A stretch of 64,000 nucleotides of DNA from Nematostella vectensis (lineage: Eukaryota > Cnidaria > Anthozoa > Actiniaria > Edwardsiidae): positions 2,913,501 through 2,977,500 of the forward strand of contig NC_064035.1 in assembly GCF_932526225.1 (NCBI RefSeq), read 5' to 3'. Under the pieces are notes generated by a model. That model searched no databases and was not told the origin of the DNA. It saw only the letters and a list, made by a program, of their open reading frames with translations. Made by a program: the position numbers and the translations under genes. This document shows, piece after piece, positions 1-11,138 of this stretch. Position 1 is the stretch's first letter. Every line of letters begins with the position of its first letter.

Positions 1-148
1 AAACGACGAAGTATCAAACAAATAGAAGCACCAGCCATAAAAGTGCAAGCAAGAGGCCCACCATTTTTATTTATTGAATTTTTATGGGGAGTGGGGTTCT
101 CCCCAGAAAATTTTGAAATTCTAGACTATGAACAGGCTCGCCTCGTTT

Positions 149-228
149 TCTCAGCTCGGCCATCTCGGATATCGCGTCCTTGGACATTAATTATCCGCTC
201 ACTTATTCATTGGATTGCTCTATTTTAT
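149..228 (+). repeat. Dispersed direct repeat, copy 1 (copy 2 at 1189-1266)
   Basis: About 78 bp sharing the core CAGCTCGGCCATCTCGGATA and a tail CGGATTGCTCTATTTT-like is present here and again at 1189-1266 in the same orientation, with roughly ten differences. It is probably part of a dispersed transposable-element family; no coding capacity is seen. Confidence 0.6.
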
Positions 229-1739
229 CTGTTTTAAAAATAAGGCCCTCCCCTAAACCCTGTATCCAATTTTGAGGCCCTCCCCAAACCGGCGCTCAAA
301 AAAATCGCAACCCTCTTCCCAAACATACTATCCCTTCCCCCCCCCCCCCCTCCTAAAATAATGACCCTATCCTAATCAACATTCGTATCATACATGCGGG
401 TGGATTAACTTGATTAGCCATGTGTATATTAGTGGGTTTCTAAACATGAATGTGCTTATTATCTATGGTTAGATTAAACAAGAGTCGGGGAAATTACTCG
501 ATTTGTTTTTTTACAAAAAGACAGTTCGTAAGGGTTATCATATGATGTATAAGTAAACAGCAATATAGGAACGGGCTGAGCTCCTTAACATAGCAAAACA
601 CTTCATTTACTATGCAATATTTGTTATTGTGAAATTTAAATGATTTACAAAAAGAGGTAAATAAATAAAAATACCGCGCATTTTGGGGCTGTTCTGGGGT
701 ACTAGTGAGAAGTTAAAGCGAATGTAGTCCTACAATGCGTGACACTCTAGGCTAAACCACTTGTATTTTTGATTGGCAGGAATGTATAAGTTGTATACAT
801 TTGTAGAAGCTAATTAAAAAGCAAAAAGGTCATCAGCACGAAGGCCAACTTCAGAACAGAAAAGATGCAATAATATTGCTAGTTTTATTCTGATATTACT
901 ATTTACACGTGATTCAAACATGCAAGCTCTTTTGTTGCTGCTGTTTACTTTTGCCGTCTAAACTTAACACAGAACACATAAACAAAAAAACCCAAATCCT
1001 GGTCATTTAGAAGAAGATCTTTTGGTTACAGGAGCATTCCAAAAAATATGGAGCTTAAAAATCAGATTTCGTATTTTGTTTTAAAACTGGTGGATATACA
1101 TAATATACATTTAATATTTCAGAAAATATCCATATGAATTACTGGATTAAATCAGTTTACCTCTTCGGCCTCTTTCGTGTCTCGTTTCCGCAGCTCGGCC
1201 ATCTCGGATATCGCGTCCTTGGGAATTAGTTATCCGCTCGCTTATTTATCGGATTGCTCTATTTTGTCCGACGGCTTGAGAGACTTAGTGATACAGGCTC
1301 GTGGATTACACGCCTGTTCTCGCTAATAGGCGCGCTGCGGGATAACAATGACGGATACTCAGTCTCCTGTTCTATTGTAAAAACACAGCGACCCCAACAT
1401 ATACACCAAAAACAAATACTGAAGCCACAAATATTGGGGTAATATATAGATTTAGGCACTGCCTAAAAGCGGAGCCAGCATAAACACCTTTTGTGTTGAC
1501 TTATCAAAGGTATTATTGGGGGATCTAGGATCCTGCTCTCTACTGAGATTTATTTATTGTACCAACCAAATGGATGCAGGCCTTATTCAATAATTTAAAT
1601 TATGCAGTACATCAAAGTTAACAAACACAATTCCTGGTGTGGATATGGCCATCAAAGTTGTCAAGAGTCTAATGGTAAATTCTTATGTCCCATCATAGAA
1701 GTTTCATTATGAATATCTTTTTTTAATCAAAACAATACT

Positions 1740-3015
1740 CCCACAAGCTTTGCCCTTGTGCAGAAAATGTCATGGATGTAACAGCATTCCAAAGATTCAA
1801 AATAATATATTTAGACTGTTTAGATGCCATACTGTGATTTTTATTTATTGATTTAGTGGCGATTCTCTCCTTCATTGGACCGGATATTCAGAAAAATGTC
1901 TGGAAATTAAAATCCAAAAATATATCTACTTTCATGAATTACATATTGGTGCACCCCCCTTTACCATATAGTGGCCTTGTTGTTGGTGGCCTACTCCCAA
2001 ATGAATGCAATGAAGAAAAAACAGATTGAAAATGCTAACTTCTAATTTCAAACCAAACCCTTTTATTGATCTATGTTTTGGGTAGAGAGGAATCAAAGAA
2101 TATCAATTGACTAAAAAATAATCGACGGGAGAGGAGATATAAAGTGAATTGACTCAACTTGAAAGGTTTGGTGACAAAAATTTAACAGTAATGAAAATAA
2201 TTTGATTGAGCATTTCTTGACATTTCCCCTTTCCTAAAGAGGCCATGTCTTTGCTATCCAAGCTATGTGAACAGAATTCTATTATTGAAAAAGAACAAGG
2301 TTGTTGCTAGTGCTATAAAGTTTAAGTATCTTGCCCTAAAAAACCCTTCCCCTTAATAAAAGTTCCATTAATGTACATTTGCAAAGCTACATTCTGACAA
2401 GCTTTGTTCTTGCGAAGAACAATGGATAAAACAGGATTTCAAAGATAGAATATAGTGTCAGACACAATTTTAGATAAGATGCAATGCTGAAGATTTAATG
2501 TACCATTTTAAGTGGTGATTTTCCATCCCCATGGGAATTAATATCTACAAATATACATCCAGTAATGCATTATATTTTGGTGTTTTGAGAAACCCTGGAT
2601 CTAACTATTCCAATGAAATAAATCTAAACATCTAAAATAAATGTAATGGGCAAGAGACTTGGAAAGAAAATCCTAAAAAGAAAATATAAGTGAAAGTAAT
2701 AAATGAAAATTTCTAATTTAAAAATCTAATCTGTTCATTAATTTATTTTTGGTGTAGAGGGGAAATAGCAAAGAGCATCAATTGCATAAAAATAGTCAAC
2801 AGGGAGAAGAAAAAGGAAGAAATATGACTCTTCCTTAATGTTTGAAAAGAAAATATAATAACAATAATGTGATAATTATATTCAGTACTTTTCTAAAATA
2901 TTCCCTTTCCCATTATCTTTAGGTTGATAGAAAACTGTTTTCTTTACAGATTTATTATTTAAAAAGCAAAAGTTTGTTTTTAGTTTTATATTATATAAGT
3001 ATCTTGTTCTAAAAA
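1740..3015. repeat. Diverged tandem duplication, period about 660 bp
   Basis: The stretch 1740-2340 resembles 2400-3010: both contain, in order, an ACAAGCTTTG block, a TTTAGTGG/TTAAGTGG block, an AATARTCRACRGGAGA-like block and a TAAGTATCTTG(C/T)(C/T)CTAAAA block. The copies are strongly diverged, so this is an old duplication. No protein-coding signal was seen. Confidence 0.5.
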
Positions 3016-4515
3016 AAAACCTATGAGTGTGTACTGCTGAATCACATAGTAATGAACTAGTCATTGGCGCCCCCTCCCTTATGGTCCTGCAGAAGTCAGG
3101 GGTTAATGTGGGGTTTAAGACCACTTTTTAACCAGAATATGTCGAGAGGGGTGGTGGTATTGACTGTTTTTGACCCTTAACTTGGAAACAGGCTTTTATT
3201 AAAGTTTAATCCCCCACCCTTCCCTGGGACCATGGGTGTGGGGGTATCAAATGACTAGTGAATAAGAACATCCTACTGTTCTCTTCAAGACATGATTTTT
3301 AATTCTCATGTCTTCCAGTCTTTAGCATTCATCTTGGCCCTTAGGTAGTTCCTGGTTCATAAAAGAGTGAAAACAATTATTTATTATTTCTTTCAAAAAA
3401 ATCTTTTTATCAAGCCATTTATAATCTAACTAATTTTCCACAACTATTTGAAAAACAAAATAAACACATGAGATGCAAGATGCAGACAATAACAACAATA
3501 CATATAGAAAATAGGGGATTTTTTATCCTCGGTAAGGAAAATTTCTCTTGTAAGTTGAAAAAGCTGCTGTATCTTCTAAGGATATGTATCTTCTTAGGAC
3601 TAAGAGCACAGGATATAAAGGCAAGAACGGTCTTCTTTAGAAGTATTTGACAAATGCAACACGATATTGGTTAGCCTTTATGAAATATCTCAACACAATC
3701 AATCTGCCCTGAAGAAGTCTTATTAAAGACGAATTCCAGTTTTTGTTGTATTGTATTTTATTCAACACAATCAAGAATATAGATAAAACGAAGAATGTCA
3801 AAACAAAACCCGTTATGCTCAAATAATTTGAATACTAAGTTAAGTACTCGCATTCTCAAAGCATACAAAAAGGACAACAAAAAGCCTAATAACTGTCATA
3901 TCCTCAATAGACAATACAAATCGTCGTCCGAAACTCACCTTGCATTGTTTTTTTTTTTGTTGTTGTTGTTTTTTTGGTCGCTTTCTTGTGGTTCTGTTCG
4001 CTTTTTAGTGTGAACTGTTACTTGCATAAATTTACTAGCTGAAACCAGATAAATCTTGGCGTGAATGAATGTTAGTAGATCTCCTCTAGTTGACTTTATC
4101 CTTTAGTCACAAAATTTGAGGCAAAATAAATAATCATCGCATAATCGACAAGAACTTTTTCCCTTGCTCCGCGCTTGTATTTAGTCGCCATTTCGGGCCC
4201 GAGTGGGGCCTGGGAGTTGCGCGGCTGACTGACTGGCTGGCGAGTGACACCACAGGGTACCCGCGCGATGACCACAAAAACCAAGTCGCATACCTATACC
4301 ATATAGGAACGTTTGCGTTAAATCCTAAATGACACGTGTTTATTATACTTATAACCCACTTAACCTGATGGAGGATGGGGATAACACCCTAACACTTTCG
4401 AAAAACTTTTTCAACCGGTTTGGTTTGTTTCAGAACCATGAAGCAAAGATTTTCGCCAGCGCGTGTGTGATAGAGCAGATGATTTGATAAACCATATATT
4501 CAGTAGTATCCAGCC

Positions 4516-4567
4516 GTCCTTAGTGTCAGTCTCGAATCCCTCCCGATTTGAGACTGACACTAAGGAC
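4516..4567. repeat. Perfect 18-bp-arm hairpin
   Basis: GTCCTTAGTGTCAGTCTC at 4516-4533 is the exact reverse complement of 4550-4567, with a 16-nt loop that is itself partly complementary. It would form a strong DNA or RNA hairpin. It is probably the terminus or core of a small MITE-like element; no gene is attached to it. Confidence 0.75.
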
Positions 4568-5868
4568 TGCTGCGCAGGAGACTAATATTCTAGCGGATGG
4601 CTAGGAAATTCCGGGTGGTGAGTGAATTGGATAATTTGTGGAATCACACATTGAGGATTATTCTAAAGCCACAAATTACTTTGTTTGTTAATCTTTATTG
4701 ATTTCTATTCATTTCAGAATGATCACATCTTTATTTGGCTGTCATCATCTATAAAATAAACAAAAATGACCTTATTAATTATATTTTTAGCGTCCCTTTG
4801 TTGTTATTTTCTACGTGAAATTTAAGTGACGCGAAAAGAGTACGGATTAAAGAATGTCGATCACCCACTCCTTTGTTATTGTTTATCATCGAAAATACAG
4901 CGGTTTATTCGCAAGCAAGCTTCAAAATAACATTCGAATGACGTCTGATATGTTATTGGCGATATTTGCTTAAGTATCTTGGTTACTCGCTTGAGTTAGT
5001 CGATGGGAATGGATGTTTTGTGGGAGCATAAATTTTTTGCTGGAGCATAAAATGGCGGCGTGATTAGCCTTCTTTAATGTATATTTCGTTTTGCATGCAC
5101 CTAGCATGCATGCCAAAGAAATGAATACGATACAGCCAATAAGGTTGAAGTATGTACTTGGCTCTCTAGTTGTTTCGTGCCACAAGAATAACGACGTTTG
5201 AACACCGCCGCTGTGCAGTAGTATTCTTCCATTTACCTACTGATCAAGTCAGCACAGTCCACATGTTTTTCTGCAGTACCGCCGTACAAACGTATGGTCG
5301 CTACAGTCCGCTTTCCATCCCAAGCAGAACCGGGCGTAATTAGAGTCATCTACACAGGTCGGCTCGCCAAGTGCACCTTAAACAACATTAGGATTATAGT
5401 CTGGTGTTATGGATTCTGGGGGAGACCAATTGGAGTTGAATTTAACAGTTATTGTCTGTTATTTCTAAAATATTAAAAAAATATACTTATATATATTAAT
5501 ATAATATTCTATATACTCTAGCGGGAATGAAGTTGTTTTATTGTAGAATGTTTTTAATCTCACAGGCATTCTAGTTTCTACTAAAATGTAATTTGATTGC
5601 ATGTGAAGATTCATTGCTTGTGAAGTGACATATTCGGACACAATGGTCGCTGGGTACGCACCGACAGTGGTACAGAGCCCTATGAAGCGGGCACCCTCGA
5701 GACTGAGACAAATTTTAGTGAAAATTAAATACTATGGTATTTTGTTATTAAGACCACTAAAATAGGTACCACTAATTGTGTACACTGCAGTGATCTCCCT
5801 TCTGTCGTAGGGGGGAGGAGGGAAGAAGACGGGGAATTGTATGAATAAGGTATATAAATCAGATAGGT

Positions 5869-7746
5869 TTACCCCCACTCACCGTAAAGTGCCCGTATGC
5901 CATTGATGTCGTCATCGTGGAGTTTAAGGTTGGGTTGATATGAGTGGTAGTAGGGAAACATGACCGCACCTCTTACGTTACTATGCTCCAGACCTAGGGC
6001 GTGACCGAACTCATGCGTCGCCACCCATAGAAGGTTGATCCCATCAGATATCCCGTCTGTGTATGTCTCGTCGTCATCAAAGTGACAACGCCCATTTGGA
6101 GGGTAGAAGGCGTGTGCCAGTACCTTACCACGGCCGTCAAATGGATACGCGCAATGACTCTCGCCTGGTCCTCTGTGAGTCACAGAACCAAAGCTGAAAC
6201 AGAATGCAATATTTGAAACAACGGGCACAAACACAGTTTCCAAAATGCTTACTACTTCGCGACTACCAGAAGTGTGTTTTATTTTCTTAAATATTTTTTC
6301 GAGGCTTTTTCATACTTTGTATGATGGTCTTTTCGCACTTCAGTTCAGCGAGTTCGGGTTCTTTGTATTACTATTGTTATTAAAACACTCGTACCTGATC
6401 ACGTACCTGTTAGGACCTCCATATAAACAAACACCCTTCAAGACCGAGAAATATGTCCGTTATATAAAGGTGTCATATAATAAACACCCTTCAAGACCGA
6501 GAAATATGTCCCTTATATGAAGGAGTCATATAACAAACACCCTTCAAGACCTAGCCTTTTGGGCTTGGTAAGTTCTCTCTAGATGCATAACCTGCGTCGC
6601 AAACGCTTCCGTTAATTAATGTATAAGCTTTACAGAAAGAAAAATGTACCTTATCTTGAGATCTGCATTCCACACATATCTAGTTCGTGAGAAACTCAGC
6701 TTCGATACATCAGCCCAGAACTGTAGGGCCTTTTCAAACACACGGTCTTGTACAAAGTTGGGAAGGTCCTTGCCGTATGATAGGTGGTACGTCAGGGCAT
6801 TCTTTCTCCACTTGCTTGCTAGTAAGTAACTAATAAAAAGCCATATATATCATAGAAATTATTTAGAACTCATTACTTTCTAAAAAGCAACTTTTTATTT
6901 TATTTATAGGCGAGCTTGAGCTACTTTTAATGAATATTTTTTTCCTTTTAACACGGAAATTTGTGACCTTTTTTTGTAAACGTGAATTGGTTGACTATAT
7001 GTAAATAGAAATAAACACTGTAACCCATGTACCTAAGTACTTCTTATACCCTCCCCTCCCTCACCGGCGTCTACGCTTCCCCTTATCGTCCACATCCGGG
7101 TCGCCACACCGCGGTTTTTTCATCTGGCGGACCGTGGGCTCATCCAGGTCACCAGTCACCTTAAGCCCGGCAAACCGCTGGAAGTTCTTGATCGCAGTCT
7201 TACCGTCGTGGTTTCCGGAACGGGTGTTGGAGATGTAGTTAAAATGGTTCAAATATATCTAGAAGAGGTAATAAATATAATAATGATTTTTAATGTGTGT
7301 GAACAGTGGTACTTGGTGTACGGATCTCAGTATCGGATCTACGGGGAGGGGGTCCTAAACCCCCGCTAGGGCTCCCAATGGAACATCGATTTGCAAAAAA
7401 ATGCCTCTTGTGTGCCCCTATACGATCTCTTTGACCACATTTATTTTAACAAAAGTGCCAGAAAGTGGGGGTGTTGGGAGCCCTGGGAGAGCATAAAAAT
7501 ACTGTATCCCCTTGTGGGTGCACATTTGTGGGTGCACATTTTATTGACGAAACGGCCACCTACGTTTGGAATTTGTGTTTGTGTGAGTCAAAGGAGTAGG
7601 AATAGCCTGATTGCGGAACTAATTGAAACCCCAAGAAGTCATTCTACGATAGATTTTCTTACCATTGCATCTCCCTCCTTGTCATGCTTATCGGCTGAGA
7701 CGAGCAGCGTATAAGCTAGGAAACCAAGCCAAGCGATTACCATCAT
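5869..7746 (-). CDS. Matrilysin-like matrix metalloproteinase (minimal MMP)
   Basis: Secreted zinc endopeptidase of the MMP family (metzincin clan), which cleaves extracellular matrix. Inferred exons on the minus strand are 7746-7663, 7258-7065, 6814-6650 and 6193-5869, in phases 0, 2 and 2, giving 255 aa. Exon 1 encodes a signal peptide ([18 protein letters not shown]). Exon 2 encodes the prodomain with the cysteine switch PRCGDPD (Cys79) and then a basic furin-type site, KGKRRRRK. Exon 4 carries the catalytic zinc motif [11 protein letters not shown] (His208, Glu209, His212, His218) and the Met-turn VMFPY. The frame stops straight after LYGEWG, so there is no hinge or hemopexin domain and the length matches MMP7-type matrilysins. 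A GTGAGT donor at 5882 overlaps the last codons, so an alternative spliced end cannot be excluded. The acceptor of exon 3 was chosen by phase; a competing AG lies 4 nt upstream. Confidence 0.9.
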
Positions 7747-8186
7747 CTCGAGCAGGAAGCAGGAAAGCAAATCTATTCTCCTTACCTACCAGCAAACTCA
7801 TCCTTCTTTTAAGTACCTTTTCACTCCACGTCGGCCCGCGGGCAGCATTCCTTCATGGAGCAGTTTTACTTACATAACGATGGTCGGGCGTGATCCCCGA
7901 CTACATTGATCACTAGATATGATCAATAGATAGACATTGATCACTAGATATGTGTGCAGGTTTGCACACAGGGGCGCGATTATTACTTCATGGCATAAAG
8001 CGCTTTGTAGGATTACATCATTTCTTAAAAAAATGTTTTGCTGTCTTTCTTTGTGTTTAATGTTTGTATAAGGATATGTATTTACATGCTCTCTTTGGAT
8101 GAATACCCTTGAGAAATGCTAAAGCTTTGTGATTTCACCATAAATAAGCTTGATAAATGTGTATCTATCTAATGAAAAATAACAAG

Positions 8187-8327
8187 ACACCAAAAACTGG
8201 TATTCGACTCTGCCAAATTTTTGCCCTGAAGAAGTCTTACGTCTATAATTAGACGTCTTCAGGGCAGGCCCTGAAGTCTTATATTAAAGACGAAAATTTG
8301 GCATAGTCGAAAACCACTTTTTGGTGT
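8187..8327. mobile_element. Short foldback MITE-like element
   Basis: The ends ACACCAAAAACTGG at 8187 and CCACTTTTTGGTGT at 8327 are inverted, with about 36 bp of imperfect terminal repeat continuing through the TTCGACT.TGCCAAAT block. The centre holds a second palindrome built on GCCCTGAAGAAGTC. A related CCCTGAAGAAGTCTTATTAA sequence occurs near 3710, which suggests a dispersed family. It has no coding capacity. Confidence 0.65.
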
Positions 8328-8589
8328 ATTATATTTTAATAGAATTAACATAACATCCATATCCCTCGAGAACTGGAACAGATTTCTTTCGATAGGAAAA
8401 ACAGCCGTTCGGGTCGCAACGCTCCCGGCCTTCCATGCGCAATTCCTTCCCAAATCTGACCAATGACCGAATAGATTTTATATGCATTTGAAGTATTGGC
8501 CAAAAACTGGAGCCAGTCATTGAGTCACTAAGATTTTACCTTGTGCCTATGTCACTAGATATGTTAAAAACAAATTGCAAAGAGAAGCT

Positions 8590-10705
8590 TGTTCATATCA
8601 TTGTGGCGCATGTTCATATTATCAAGGCGCATGTTCATTTCATTATAGCGCATGTTCATATTATCACGGCGCGAGTTGCACGGCGCATGTTCATATCATT
8701 ATGGCGCGTGTTTATATTATCACGGCGCATGTTCATATCATTATGGCGCATGTTCATATTATCACGGCGCATGTTCATATCATTATGGCGCGTGTTCATA
8801 TTATAACGGCGCATGTTCATATCATCATGGCGCGTGTTCATATCATTGTGGCGCATGTTCATATCATTGTGACGCATGTTCATATTATCAAGGCGCATGT
8901 TCATTTCATTATAGCGCATGTTCATATTATCACGGCGCGAGTTGCACGGCGCATGTTCATATCATTATGGCGCGTGTTTATATTATCACGGCGCATGTTC
9001 ATATCATTATGGCGCATGTTCATATTATCACTGCGCATGTTCATATCATTATAGCGCATGTTCATATCATTGTGACACATGTTTATATCATCATGGCGCG
9101 TGTTCATATCATTATATCGCATGTTCATATCATTGTGACGCATGTTCATATCACTATGGCGCATGTTCATATTATAACGGCGCATGTTCATATCATTATG
9201 GCGCGTGCTCATATCATTATAGCGCATGTTCATATCATTGTGACGCATGTTCATATCATTATGGCGCATGTTCATATTATCACGGCGCATGTTTATATCA
9301 TTATGGCGCGTGTTCATATTATCACGGCGCATGTTCATATCATTATGGCGCGTGTTCATACCATTATAGCTCATGTTCATATCATTGTGACGCATGTTCA
9401 TATCATTATGGCGCGTGTTCATATCATTATAGCGCATGTTCATATCATTGTGACGCATGTTCATATCATTATGGCGCATGTTCATATTATCACGGCGCAT
9501 GTTCATATCATTATGGCGCGTGTTCATATCATTATAGCGCATGTTCATATCATTGTGACGCATGTTCATATCATTATGGCGCGTGTTCATATTATCACGG
9601 CGCATGTTCATATTAATATGGCGCATGTTCATATCATTATGGCGCGTGTTCATATTATCACGGCGCATGCTCATATCAATATGGCGCATGTTCATATCAT
9701 TATGGCGCATGTTCATATTATCACGGCGCATGTTCATATCATTATAGCGCATGTTCATGTCATTGTGACGCATGTTCATATCATTATGGGGCATGTTCAT
9801 ATTATCACGGCGCATGTTCATATCATTATGGCGCGTGTTCATATTATCACGGCGCATGTTCATATCATTATGGCGCGTGTTCATATCATTATAGCGCATG
9901 TTCATATCATTGTGACGCATGTTCATATCATTATGGCGCGTGTTCATATTATCACGGCGCATGTTCATATTAATATGGCGCATGTTCATATCATTATGGC
10001 GCGTGTTCATATTATCACGGCGCATGCTCATATCAATATGGCGCATGTTCATATCATTATGGCGCATGTTCATATTATCACGGCGCATGTTCATATCATT
10101 ATAGCGCATGTTCATGTCATTGTGACGCATGTTCATATCATTATGGGGCATGTTCATATTATCACGGCGCATGTTCATATCATTATGGCGCGTGTTCATA
10201 TTATCACGGCGCATGTTCATATCATTATGGCGCGTGTTCATACCATTATAGCTCATGTTCATATCATTGTGACGCATGTTCATATCATTATGGCGCGTGT
10301 TCATATTATCACAGCGCATGTTCAGATCAATATGGCGCATGTTCATATCAATATGGCGCGTGTTCATATTATCACGGCGCATGTTCATATCATTATGACG
10401 CATGTTCATATCATTATGGCGCGTGTTCATATTATCACAGCGCATGTTCAGATCAATATGGCGCATGTTCATATCAATATGGCGCGTGTTCATATTATCA
10501 CGGCGCATGTTCATATCATTATGGCGCATGTTCATATCATTATGGCGCGTGTTCATATCATTATAGCGCATGTTCATATCATTGTGACGCATGTTCATAT
10601 CATTGTGGCGCATGCTCATATCATTATGGCGCATGTTCATATTATTGTGTGGTGCATGTTCATATCATTGTGGCGCATGTTCATATTATTGTGTGGTGCA
10701 TGTGT
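8590..10705. repeat. 21-bp minisatellite, about 100 units
   Basis: Continuous tandem units of 21 bp with consensus GCGCATGTTCATATCATTAT plus G, alternating with a variant TTCATATTATCACGGCGCAT. Because 21 is a multiple of three and most units lack stops, very long open frames run on both strands; they are an effect of periodicity, not genes. A higher-order duplication is visible: 9562-9747 and 9919-10104 share the same variant order at an offset of 357 bp (17 units). The array lies between the MMP 5' end and the NUSAP1 3' end. Confidence 0.95.
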
Positions 10706-11138
10706 GGTTACTATATCTAAAAAACAGTGTCGCAATCTTTTGTTATTTACGTAACCTGCTAATTGGAGTTATGGTTTATTTTACTTCATATATCTTCAGA
10801 TTATCTTCATAATCTATATCAATAGATTCAGCTTATGCTAGGACCACATTTCCCTACAATCTAAATCTTGAAGAAACCACTAACTATTCTGTAGGTTCCA
10901 ACAACACACAGAAATATAGAATACCATTAACATAAACAACACAGCAAAACCTACATTATCGCTTCTCAACGAATTAAAAATATAATAATACAATAAAATG
11001 GTGTTGCCTTTTTTCCTGCTTGCTGCTGTATTAGTGGCAAGGGTCAAAATAGAACAAACCTGAAGATTGTGATATTTACATTTGTAATGATTTATATACA
11101 GGTGTTAAGGTGTTAAATTGGGTGATACATGGAAGGTA
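10706..11138. other. NUSAP1 downstream flank
   Basis: AT-rich sequence between the 21-bp array and the NUSAP1 stop codon. It probably contains the NUSAP1 3'UTR. No gene, and no strong polyadenylation signal close to the stop, could be identified. Confidence 0.5.

Larger units (their letters stand above)
1..5868. other. Gene-poor AT-rich region, no supported gene
   Basis: I read both strands and found only short open frames without recognisable domains or convincing exon signals. The stretch holds old repeat remnants listed separately, simple-sequence tracts (a C run near 337-350, T/G-rich tract near 3950-3975) and otherwise unremarkable AT-rich DNA. It lies downstream of the minus-strand MMP gene, so its right edge probably contains that gene's 3'UTR. 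Confidence 0.6.

Noticed and set aside
5640-5702. Minus-strand frame with an acceptor at about 5702 as a fifth MMP exon
   Set aside because: Stops after a few residues in the required phase and adds no hinge or hemopexin sequence; kept only as an alternative end.
8225-8320. Hammerhead-ribozyme-like CTGAAGA ... GAAA spacing in the small foldback element
   Set aside because: Only the core words match; the stems and cleavage-site context do not form a convincing type I-III fold by eye.
8652-10754. 700-codon plus-strand frame in the 21-bp array
   Set aside because: Pure minisatellite translation, equally open on the other strand, no domain or splice context.
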